From Endomychus coccineus (taxonomy: Eukaryota > Arthropoda > Insecta > Coleoptera > Endomychidae), in the NCBI GenBank assembly GCA_958510875.1, contig OY294070.1, forward strand, positions 1,364,001-1,428,000: 64,000 nt of DNA. Reading direction: 5' to 3'. Positions 1-9,780 of the stretch are shown here, one piece after another. Under the pieces are notes generated by a model that worked only from the letters and a program-made list of their open reading frames with translations, did no database searches and was not told the origin of the DNA. Made by a program: the position numbers and the translations under genes. The first letter of the stretch is position 1. Each line of letters begins with the position of its first letter.

Positions 1-1
1 C

Positions 2-274
2 AATTTACTTAAACACAGTGTTACTAAATCTTTTAGAACAAATAATACGGTAGGAAAATATATTAAAAACAACATAGATAGGAATAAAAAAGATCAAGAA
101 TCAGGAGTATACAAGGTAGATTGTGAAGATTGTGATAAATTCTATATAGGCCATACAGGAAGATCTTTCAAACCTAGAATTAAAGAACATTTCAATTTGA
201 ACAAAGGAGATTCAAAAGTTGTAAACCATATTAAAGATGATTTTGAAACTCTCCATAAGTCAGTTAAAAGTTAA
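2..274 (+). pseudogene. Penelope-like element, C-terminal GIY-YIG endonuclease fragment
   Basis: An open frame from base 2 to the TAA at 272-274 reads as the end of a PLE protein. It has a GVYKVDCEDCDKFYIGHTG stretch, which is the cysteine-containing GIY-YIG motif typical of PLEs, followed by an RIKEH helix. The frame shifts after 274, and residues resembling the PLE tail continue to about 325 in another frame. The reverse transcriptase part lies outside the window or is lost. This is a decayed 3' end; orientation is clear, family assignment is from motif only. Confidence 0.75.
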
Positions 275-465
275 GTATTAAACAACTTAGAGAAAATTGA
301 AATTAAATACAGGAAACCTTTTAAATGATCAGAAAAACTTTACCAATTCTCCATTATTAAATTTATTTGTAAGCAACTTTTATGCTACTGTACAAGTACC
401 TCACTCATCCCCTCCTTCTTAATCTAATTTTAATATTTAAGGAATAAACCATAGAGTGTAAAACC

Positions 466-505
466 ATTGTTTGATAAAGCCACCGTGTGGTGAAACATGT
501 CGCGT
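466..505 (+). ncRNA. possible degenerate hammerhead-like motif behind the PLE fragment
   Basis: About 190 bases after the GIY-YIG frame there is TTGATAA (compare the hammerhead core CTGATGA), a short hairpin CCAC/GTGG, then TGAAAC and a GTC triplet. PLE terminal repeats are known to carry hammerhead ribozymes. The core here deviates at two or more positions, so activity is unlikely. Position and order of parts are the only support. Confidence 0.22.
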
Positions 506-925
506 TTTGTTTAATAAAAAGGAAGTTTGTTTATTACGAGTATTTTTTATTAAAACTATCATATAAATACTACGTATAGTGAAGGAAATAAAAATTGTCA
601 TATCTAATTATTTATTGACGTTATCCGGTAGAACGCTTCGATCTTTGTCATCGTCAGATTAGTTAGTCAACGTTTCCGTCGATTTGTCCAATATTAAATC
701 ATGGGTATTTGATTATTAACAAGCAGTTGAATGCAAAATTAGGTACTTATGTATCATTCTCGGAAAATAATAATATATTTTTAAACACTTGTCAGTGTAT
801 CAGGAATCGTAGTAGGTTGTGTTACAAATTACACAGATGCAACAGACAATTAAACGTTTTAATTGAACAATTATACTAACCGATGTCGTTCGCTTATCTC
901 TCTTTCTCCCTCTATCTCTCGATTT

Positions 926-933
926 TATATAAA
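926..933 (+). promoter_or_regulatory. candidate TATA box
   Basis: A TATATAAA match lies about 230 bases upstream of the ATG at 1,162 and would place a start site near 955-960. A short upstream frame begins at the ATG at 1,118 and stops in the 1160s, overlapping the main ATG. Inference from motif and spacing only. Confidence 0.3.
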
Positions 934-1161
934 CTGTGACTAAGTAAAGTCTCATGAGGGAGTGCCTCGTCTTATCAATAGACTTACTGTGTACATAAAA
1001 TCATGTCTCTGTAGATTATATCCCAAGTAGGAGCTTCAGTAACGTCAGTCGACTTGTGCGAATGGTTATTGGACGAAAACAAAAGTATTTGTCAGATTAG
1101 CAAAACCCGGTAAACGGATGTGGCATTTGTTTCACATCCTCGCGACCAGAAAAAAAAAACG

Positions 1162-1584
1162 ATGACAGACCGTAGTGTGTGCGTGTGGCTGAAGAACCTA
1201 CGGTACAGTACCGAAAGCTACGATTTTTGGGATTTGGACGCGACGCGAAAGGTTACTACGGGGGTGCCGTCGACGAAGACGACGTCAACCACCGGTTCGG
1301 ATCTCGACGATAGCATGGTGCTTATGGAGAGGGCGATCGATCGATTGAGCGGTTCTTACGAAAATCTATGGGAGTGTGAGAGTGACGCCGTCGCTACGCT
1401 GGTAGGTGTTAATTACGGCGAGGTGTGTCGCGTGTCTGTAACATTTAGTGAGACCGTCAACGAGTTGGAAGTGTGTCCGATCGTTTTCGAGAAACTGGTG
1501 TACGAGGAGGAGGCGGACGTTATGTTGTGGAGGAGGGAACTGAGGTTCGCTTGTAGCGATGAGGGCAATGTATTAGAGAATGAG
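1162..1584 (+). CDS. host-like coding exon, unknown product; candidate distal first exon of the RhoGAP gene
   Basis: The frame starts at ATG 1,162 (context aacgATGa) and encodes 141 residues to GAG at 1,584, where a GTAACG donor-like site follows; without splicing it continues to a stop at 1,644. Codon use is rich in GAC, GTG and ACG, like the RhoGAP exons and unlike the surrounding AT-rich DNA. I recognise no domain; the protein is acidic, begins MTDRSVCVWLKNLRYS and has no signal peptide or membrane segment. The donor would leave phase 0, the same phase as the short RhoGAP exon ending at 9,828, so it could join the exon starting at 11,742. It could equally be the first exon of another gene or a single-exon gene. 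The coding nature is fairly likely, the link is inference. Confidence 0.5.
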
Positions 1585-2094
1585 GTAACGTTTGGTCGAT
1601 TATGCCTGCTTGCATGCACGATTCACGTCCGATTGACCATTTGATGTTCTAACAGTGAGGCTGCTTTTGCTAACCATCCGTCACAGATTTTGAATGTTGT
1701 CGATTGTGGGGTCTGTTTCTTCTGTTGATTGAAATCGGCCCTTGTAAAGAATAATTTACACTAAATCAGATCTTGAATAATAAACTTCGGCACAATAGCA
1801 CAACCATTATAGGTGGCATCTTTAGGGCAAGCTTGAAGCTTGAACTAAAACAGACTATTTTGCTTTCTGTAGCGATATTTATTGTGGGAAACACCTTCAC
1901 GCTACATAGTTCACTGCCTTTATTCCGGTGGTTTAATACGTGTGATGATGTGCGAAGAGGAATTTTCGAGGGTGGGTCGCCAAATGTTGGGAAGGTAATA
2001 TCCGGAGTCGCGGTTTTTTTTTGCTAGAGGAGGGGGAATCTTGCATAGACGCCTAGGGTGCCCGTGCCCCCGGGTGTGCCGGATTCGTACCGAC

Positions 2095-3190
2095 TTAAAC
2101 CCCTCCCCCGTGAGGTTGGTCTCCTTCCCAGAGCACTGCGGTCATTGATATTGATTTTAAGGATTGGGTTTGGGATAAGTTGACAGCTCTGTGGACCAAG
2201 GAGTTTATGACAGATTGCTTTCGGGCAAGGTGGTGGTGGGAAAGGCCATTGAGGAATCTATCGGTGAGAGTAAGTTTTCCATATACAGAATGTCCCAAAG
2301 TCCCGTCAAACTGTCGACTAACTAATACATCTAGGAACGGGAGTGAATCTTTCGATTCAACTTCGATGGTGAAAGGGATATTGGGATGTAATGAATTTAA
2401 ATGATTGAGGCTTGAGAACAGATAAGTCAGTACTATCTTGCTCAAAAGTTTTCATTAAGATATTAGCCATGACCGGAAAAATTGAGGAACCCATGGCATC
2501 TTAGGAGGACTGTAAAACTTGTTATCGTTCACAAAATATGTGAAAGATAGACAAAAATCAATTAACGGTAGTAAGTCCATCGAAATGTTTTTGGCATGTA
2601 ACATTTGAGAAATTATGGAAATGTTCTCTGGAATAGGAACATAGGTAAAGGGTGGTTCGAAGTCGAAGCTGAAGAGCAAATCGCGTGGGTCAACTTTTAG
2701 GGTTGACTAACTAAATGAAACGGATTTAGGATAAAACTGCAAGAGGTTTGAGAATATATGAGAGATATCGAGAGTTTATAAGTAGGGGATCCGATAGGGC
2801 TGACAAGTGGTGTTAGGGCAATTGAGGGTTTATGAATTTTTGGCAAACCATATAATCTGGGAATTCGTGAACATTGAAGGATAAGAAACTTCTCCTCTGG
2901 ATCGGGAAGGGAAAACTGACGCATGATTTATGAAAGTGAATGTTCTATAGAGAGGCATTTGTTATCATAATCTGAACGATTCATGACAACAGTGGAGTTT
3001 CCTTTATCAGTTTTCAAAGTAGCTAAATCAGGATTTGATTTTGATGGAATTAGAGGTGCTAAATGTGCCAGAGACATGTCGCTTTTTTCTAGAAATGAAA
3101 GATAAGAAAGTACTTGTTAAAACAGACGTTTCGGCTAAAGCATCACATAAATTAAACTCTTTAGCAAAGACTGATCATTTCTAATTATTT
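2095..3190 (-). pseudogene. Penelope-like element reverse transcriptase remnant
   Basis: Read on the minus strand, the stretch carries decayed PLE reverse transcriptase blocks in order. Near 3,000-3,070 there is an LKTDKGNSTVVMNRSDY block; near 2,790-2,860 a YGLPKIHKPS block with PLVSPIGSPTY; then at 2,455-2,679 and 2,095-2,445 the later RT and thumb blocks (KDSLPFLDVLVSR, SVINSLVHRAV). Frame changes and stops separate the blocks, so it is inactive. No endonuclease part was found. It differs clearly from the better-preserved PLEs at 35,225 and 46,830. Confidence 0.7.
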
Positions 3191-3409
3191 GTTAAGCATC
3201 GGGAGATAAACGCAGAAAAAAGGCCAAAGTAAAAAAAACTGATGAACCGATTTTGGTGAAAATATCTCTTGCATTGGAGTGAAACTTATTGGGGAGGTTC
3301 TCTTGAGGTTGCCGGTCATGGTCATGACACTTAATAGTAACCTGGTGGTGAGGATACCCTGATGACCTGGATTGTTTTTTAATATGCTCTGAAATGCAAT
3401 CAAATTGGT

Positions 3410-3515
3410 ATGTCGGGGGGTTTTTGGGGCCGCTGAACACGATTGCGGTGCCACATTTGAACTACGACGCACCTGGAGCTCAGGACATCCTGGTACTATC
3501 GACGTCTCCAGGGAA
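3410..3515. repeat. dispersed repeat shared with 30,843-30,925
   Basis: The segment with GGGGGGTTTTTGGGG followed by CGCTGAACACGA, and then an ACCTGGAGCTCAGGACATCC block, recurs as GGGGGTTTTTGGGGTCGCTG and ACCTGGGGACCAGGACATCC near 30,846-30,918 in the same orientation. The 134-residue minus-strand frame across this place has no recognisable domain and is probably chance. Confidence 0.5.
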
Positions 3516-3989
3516 TTCGCAGCGTCCCTTGATGCAAGACTCAGTCCAGGAGGCCTAAAACGGCGCCGAATACTTGGAGATTCTGACATCCTTCTTACAT
3601 ATTCAGAAACATCCCGTTATTTTGTAGGTATAATTATTGCAGGGTTGAAACAATTCTTTTACTATGCTTTTCGCAACAACGAAACGTAATTTTTTTGTGC
3701 CATCAGGAAAGTCCCGGCAGATTATTGCTGTACAAGCGATCGCTGTCGTTATCATACTCATAAGTATCACCTTGTATTACTGGTACAATGTATGTTTATT
3801 GTTGACGAATGTTAAAATGATTTAGTGTATATTGTGTGACGATAACGTTATCTGTCGAGAAAGTAGGTTATCTTTGTCTGCTAACATGATTAGAACTGAA
3901 TATGTAATGTGATTTCTTGTATTCCGAGCTAATTAATGTTTATTTATTTCTATTCGTGAGTAACTGAGAAAATTCAATAGCCAAAAATA

Positions 3990-5015
3990 CAGGGTGTCCT
4001 CGAACTGCGTGGCCAAAATAAAGCCGAAGATTCTTTGATTCGAAAAAAAGTTGATGAGCCTTTTTACTTTTGCCTCAAGTGTCTTGTTTACCCGGTAGAG
4101 GGCTTCAAAATTGCAAAAATTATTTTGTTTTTTCGGTATAACTTGAGAACGTGATGAAGAACTTTTACAATACTCGTATTTAGCAGGTGAGTTACTGTCA
4201 ATAATGGCCATTTTTGAGAGTGGAGCACAGAGCCTTAGAGACCATAGAAATGGCTCAAACTTGAGGATGTAACGGGAAAAGTGTCCAGAACTTTTTTGTG
4301 TGTGGTCAATGTAATTCACTCGATATTTTTTATGTAGATAGCTTATCTAATTTGAAAACTTTTCTTACTCTTAGAAAATTTTGATAAAATCAACGCATTA
4401 GCTTGAAAAAATTAATTTTCGAGTCTCTGCAATTTTGGCTTACTAATTTTACTTGATTAAAATACCTTAGTTGCCTTTGCTTTTCTAATGTCATTTTGGC
4501 ATTTGAAGAATTTATTCTCAAAACTGTCAGTTTTTACTTTGCTTTCCGTAAAAATTTTATAAATTTATAGCTCAAAATTTCACTAACTAATTGCAGAGAC
4601 TCGAAAATTATTTTTTCATGCTAATCCGTTGATTTTATCAAAATTTTTTGAGGGTAAAAAAAGTTTTCAAATTAGATAAGCTATCTACATAAAAAATATA
4701 GAGTGAATTACATCGACCACAAAAAAGTTCTGGACACTTTTCCCGTTACATCCTCAAGTTTGAGCCATTTCTATGGTCTCTAAGGCTCTATGCACCGCTC
4801 TCAAAAACGGCTATTATTGACAGTAACTCACCTGCCAAATATTGTAAAAGTCCTACATCACGTTCTCAAGTTATACCGAAAAAACAAAATTATTTTTGCA
4901 ACTTTGAAGCCCTCTACCGGCTAAACAAGACACTTGAGGCAAAAGTAAAAAGGCTCATCAAATTTTTTTCGAATCAAAGAATTTTATTTTAGCCACGCAG
5001 TTCGAGGACATCCTG
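3990..5015. mobile_element. foldback MITE, Tc1/mariner-type termini, TA target duplication
   Basis: The element starts CAGGGTGTCCTCGAACTGCG at 3,990 and ends with the near-perfect reverse complement at 5,015; TA flanks it at 3,988-3,989 and 5,016-5,017. The two arms, about 3,990-4,440 and 4,580-5,015, are inverted copies, so almost the whole 1,026 bases can fold into one hairpin. No transposase is encoded; a 128-residue minus-strand frame merely crosses the left arm. TA flanks and CAGGGTGTCC termini suggest mobilisation by a mariner-superfamily transposase (inference). Confidence 0.85.
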
Positions 5016-5689
5016 TATATAAAGACTAAGTTTAACCTGGAATTTCGTTTAGTAGTTTTTCTTTGCTCCTCGTGTTTCTTGGATTGTTTTTGCAGCGCCA
5101 AATTCTCCATAGTTGACGTTTCCTTTGCAATTTGGGTTTTTAAGATAATTTTATTGTTACTACGCGTTAGTGCCGTTTTCCACACGTTCTACATGTTTTG
5201 TTAATTACCCTATGGTATTGTCCATAAATGTTAAATAAATTGAAAATGTCCAAGTTTGAGTAATTATTTGCCATCATAACCTTAAGAAACACCAAACGTC
5301 ATATTAATTAAATAGTAATCAATCCTACTAAAGTCAAATCCATCTTAAAAACGGCAGTCCTGAAAATATTCACCGACAAACTAAAAAATCCGCAAATATG
5401 CACATTTTTCTCTATATCGCATGGTTTCCTTAAATAAGTATCATACCATTAAAAAAATATTTTTTTTGGTCGATATATGTCATCGATTCGAAACGTTGCT
5501 GTAGGAGATTTTGATATTTTTTCGTGATGTTCGGCAACACCAATATTTGTTTTATTAGCATAAAAATTTCAGCATTTAATCTGTAATTGTCATAGAGATA
5601 TTAACTTTTAAAATATCTATGTTTTCTATCAAAATATTTGGAAAAAAATATCTCGGAAACCTTTAACAAAATAAATTTAAACTTAATTA

Positions 5690-6345
5690 TATATAAAATT
5701 CTCGCGATATAGATCACACTCACACATATGCTCATTATTTTCGTCTTTACGTACGTTTCGGTCTCACGACCTTCATCAGAAGACGTATCACTGTATAAAA
5801 CGCGATTTCTTAAAACTAATTGTATCACCACAAGGCGCCCTTATCGCACTAATTTCAATTAAAAATGCGCACATCACCGAAACGAACAGAAACACGAACA
5901 ATCGAAATAATAACACAATTAATGTTTTAAGTATATACAGTAAGAATCCGCTGCTAAGCAATATTCTATAAACATATCGAATCACATTCTGTAATACGAC
6001 TAAAGAGCTAACTAAACTTGATCGGAGAATACCTCCGGTACTCCCGGAAGTGCTCACCTTGGAAATACTTTCATTCAGTAGAATGTATTCTTTCAACAAA
6101 TTTTCAGATCCGTAGATATTCTGGCTCAACAGATACTTCATATCGGTCACAAAATTGAAATGTTTTATTAAAAACTCCTTTCCATCGACTATTCTTCTAA
6201 AACTTGCCTTATTCCCTCTAGAATCCAACGTGAGTTTTCTAACGAGAATTTTCTTTTTGCACTGATTGAAAACAATGTTACCTAAAACTTCTCGTAACGT
6301 GAATATAGCCTTCAAAGAAACTGGATTCACGTAATTCTTCTTGTA
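5690..6345 (-). mobile_element. Penelope-like element terminal region with hammerhead motif (family 1)
   Basis: The sequence matches, with divergence, the 3' ends of the PLEs at 35,225 and 46,830: the CACCGAAACGAACAGAAACACG block at about 5,875, the CTGCTAAGCAATATTCTATA block at about 5,950, and the hammerhead at 5,743-5,784. A 180-residue minus-strand frame (5,788-6,330) covers it but shows no reverse transcriptase or endonuclease motif. Its outer part, 6,320-6,420, recurs near 57,325. Confidence 0.6.
5743..5784 (-). ncRNA. hammerhead ribozyme motif, PLE family 1, core intact
   Basis: On the minus strand the parts are, in order: stem I strand GTCTT, core CTGATGA, one extra A, stem II GGTC-GTGA-GACC with a GNRA loop, core GAA, a minimal stem III ACG/CGT, then A as the cleavage base and the stem I partner AAGAC. 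This is a type I hammerhead with very short stem III, as known from PLE terminal repeats. The extra base before stem II departs from the textbook core. Confidence 0.75.
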
Positions 6346-8880
6346 AAGTCTGCAGCGTTATATGTTTATCAATGAAACGAATGAAACATTAACCAAGCAT
6401 CGACAACGATTGGGATACGTACATATCCTACATATGCTTTTATTTATTTGTCTATGACGTTTCTCGCTAAATTTCCGCCCACTAAAAACTGCATGGTCAG
6501 CGGGCTTTTCGAATATTATCTCGCTGCCGATTGAAACGAATCAGGAAATGTTCAAACCTCAAACCGAACTATAGATAACAGGAATGTTTCATTCGGTTTT
6601 ACGAATCTACGAACTTTCAAAGCAGTGAATCACAAATAATAATAAAAAGAATGATGCGATCGAACGTCAAGGGCGGCCTTGTAATACGAGACTGGTAATT
6701 TGATGAACGCGGGAAAATATCTGTGGGACGACTATGAGCCACTGATGCGTGTTCTACTCGCTTAAATAAACAATTGGACTTGATTAATTATGTAAAAGGG
6801 TGTTTATTCCGAATAAATGCACGGTTCACATTCGTCTTCCACCGCCTTTCCTGTCACCACTGATTTCGTAGAATTATTATGGCTGTGATCTCAGCGGCTT
6901 TAGAAGGAATTTTCGTTATATCGGAACCTCCTCAAAGAACAATAGTAATAATAATAATAATAATATGTACTGTTAACTATATAAACTCTTATGAGTTTAT
7001 TATTTAATTATGAATTATTATTAATTCTTCCGGCTAGCTTTTTATTTGTTTGTTTTGATTTGAATAATCTAATGATTTGAATAATGAACTTTAACCTTTT
7101 TTTATTTTTAATTTATTATATATGGAATTAAACACAAGGTTCATTGAATGCTAACTTTTAATATTTAAATTTCTATGACTCTAATTTATCTCGTGTATTA
7201 ACTTCTACAATGTTGTGTTCAAATAGATCTATGATCTAACCTCAAAATGATTGTTTCGATTTATCTTTTCTTTCAGATTTACAGACAGATAATAATACAA
7301 TGGAGAAATAACAAATAAACTTACGTTTAGTTTATATCCAAGAATATGTTTAAAATGTAGGCAATGTTCACTTGGCTTGATTTTCTTATTAATTTGATAA
7401 TTCACTTTAACCGTAGGTACACAATTTCTTTGATATACACAAATCACAGGTAAACAGTGTGGTTACTTCTTTAGAAATCAAGAACTGTTGATAATTGTTA
7501 ACTTGTCTTATTCTTTTTCAAAAGATATAAAACCTTAAATGATGTATTGGAACGTTGTCGAAGACTAACTTTTGTACGATGCTACTTGTGAATTATGGTT
7601 ATAATAACTTTTAAAAACTTTGTTCGAAGACTGGGGACACTACTTGACTTGTATAAATTACTTATTTGCTTCGGTCACTTTCAACGTTACGAAGCTACTG
7701 GAACACTTGGGTTCACCGATGTTTATCCAATAATCTAAGGTTATGGAAATCTTTTGAGTAGCTTGAGTATCTTGACTCTTCAGATGTTGTTGGCTAACTG
7801 ACTTGGCTTGATCTTCAGAATCCTTTTATAGGCCTTCAAAAAGGACGCCAAGTATTTTCAAAAATAACCAATGAGCTGCTTAGTTTACCTATCAAGAATG
7901 CTTTGTTGATTGTTGCAAACTGACAGAACTTTTACATTGTTACTATTCTGACGTCTATAAAATTGTATCGACCAATCAGAATTTAGTATTCTTTAAATTT
8001 TTAATTATTGGAGATTTTCAACTTATTTTAAATGATGATGATTCCTTATTTTTAAATTCATATTGCCTACATTTTTCCACACACTTTGGTATAAGATAAC
8101 CTATGATTATTAGGTTATTATTAATATGATTATTCCTATAATTGTTATAAATTTGACAGTTGTCACTATTAAAAACTAATACATAATATAAAATTTCTTT
8201 AACATTATATAACTCAAATTTACTAATCCTAACTTATATCTACAACATTTTTCAATAGTTTGTGCTATTTCATGATAGTTTTTGTAATCATTTTAATTAT
8301 GATTTCTGTCTTCGTAACACTGTACGTTTATTCACTTTCACTGAAGTTCTTGTTTTACACTTCTAATTCTAATTACATTGTTGTTTATTATGTTTTACAT
8401 TGTTCATTATATTATACTAAATATTATTTAACTTTTAACATTGTATTTTAATTCCATATAATATCTTTTTATTAATCTTTTCTGATTTTCAATGTTCGGT
8501 AAGTTCTAATTTTATCATTTTATTGTTTAGGAAATGAAATCATAACAGTACATTGATTCTTACGTAACTCTAAGTAGCTATTTATTTTACTGTAGTTCTA
8601 TAAAAGAAATTCTAAAAAATGCGTTATTGATCGGATAAAGACTATTTTTTGTTATAAACAATTTATTTATTAAAAAAATTGTTAAATTCGACCAAAACTC
8701 CGACTTTAGGGTCGTTTTCGGATAAGTTTGGTATTTTGAGTTCGATTTTATCGTCAATATCGTCGAATTTGCAAATTTATTAATAATATATTTAATAATT
8801 ATATTTATTATTAAATATACGAATTTGTCGAGTTTATAGTCGTTGTCCCATAATCTTGGCCTCCTGAGTCTTTAAATGCA
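6346..8880. other. AT-rich stretch without recognised genes
   Basis: No frame with a recognisable domain was found on either strand. The stretch includes an (ATA)n/(ATAA)n run near 6,945-6,965 and AT-rich DNA with small chance frames. Part of 6,320-6,420 recurs at 57,325-57,420. The 7,440-7,960 part is less AT-rich and could be an unrecognised repeat. Confidence 0.4.
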
Positions 8881-9135
8881 TACTTAACGTGGGCATTTTT
8901 AATTGAAATTGGTGCGATAAAGACGCTTTGTGCTTGATACAAGTAGTTTTAAGAAATTGACATTGGCACGTCTTCTGATGTCGGTGGTCGTGAGACCGAA
9001 ACGTACGTAAAGACGAAAATAATAAGCGTATGTGTTAGTGTGACCTATTTCCCAAGAATTTATATAATTCATACCTCGGTCAAGAATCATTATTAAATAA
9101 ATTATGATCGAAATATCATCAGTCAACATGAAAAA
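8870..9135 (+). mobile_element. Penelope-like element terminal remnant (family 1)
   Basis: The order matches the plus-oriented PLE end at 49,470-49,645: an AATTGGTGCGATAAAGACGC block, a decayed hammerhead (8,970-9,014), a CCTATTTCCCAAGAATTTATATAATTCATAC-type end, and the GTCAAGAATC block. No coding part remains. Confidence 0.6.
8970..9014 (+). ncRNA. decayed hammerhead motif, PLE family 1
   Basis: Stem I strands GTCTT and AAGAC, stem II GGTC-GTGA-GACC, the GAA core and ACGTACGT are kept. The first core strand reads CTGATG followed by TCGGT, so an insertion or mutation of three to four bases disrupts the conserved CTGATGA. Probably inactive. Confidence 0.55.
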
Positions 9136-9780
9136 TATACGAGGCGAAAAGACCTCGATTGTTTCAATAAAGAATACTTTGTGTTGTGTCCGTTAGCTAT
9201 TAAAATCTTAACGTGATCCTACTACCACGGTAGATGCTTCGATCGCCCTTCCCATTATAGATTCGACTTTCCTTTGACGTATTCCATTCCGTCTGAATTT
9301 ATTTATCTAATATCTCAATTAGACGTTTGTTTACACTATTATATGACGATACGTATCTCTCACCCAGCATTCTCCATTATCTACCACGTAAACTATAGAC
9401 TTGCAAGCAGTGTACGAAGCGGTTCGTGTCTCCATCACAACATTACGCTAAACTAAAGCTGACTCGACTCAATGGCGAGGTAGATGATAATTGGACAATG
9501 TTTGCTTTTGTATCATTAATAAGGTCAATTAGAATTTCGAAGCGGAACATCCTGTAAGTGTGAAACGAAATACGTTCCATATACGGTAACCTAGTGCAAC
9601 GCGAAGGCAGGATCGCGTAGAACGTCGTCCTTATCTAATCATGCAAGGGGAGTTGTGTGTGCTCCGATAGTTGTTGTTTATAGTTAGTTCTGATTGAGAA
9701 CGTTGTGTTTTTGGTGTAACATACGATTTTGAACGGTACGTGTCTTTTTCCGAATTTTCGAGGATGTAGCTGGTTACAAT

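Noticed and set aside
3185..3589. 134-residue minus-strand frame
   Set aside because: No domain; overlaps a dispersed repeat and the edge of a PLE remnant, no codon bias.
3933..4319. 128-residue minus-strand frame
   Set aside because: It is one arm of the foldback MITE; the inverse arm gives a similar frame on the other strand.
8260..8451. Hydrophobic 63-residue frame
   Set aside because: TTT/ATT-rich frame in AT-rich DNA with no start context, domain or neighbour support.
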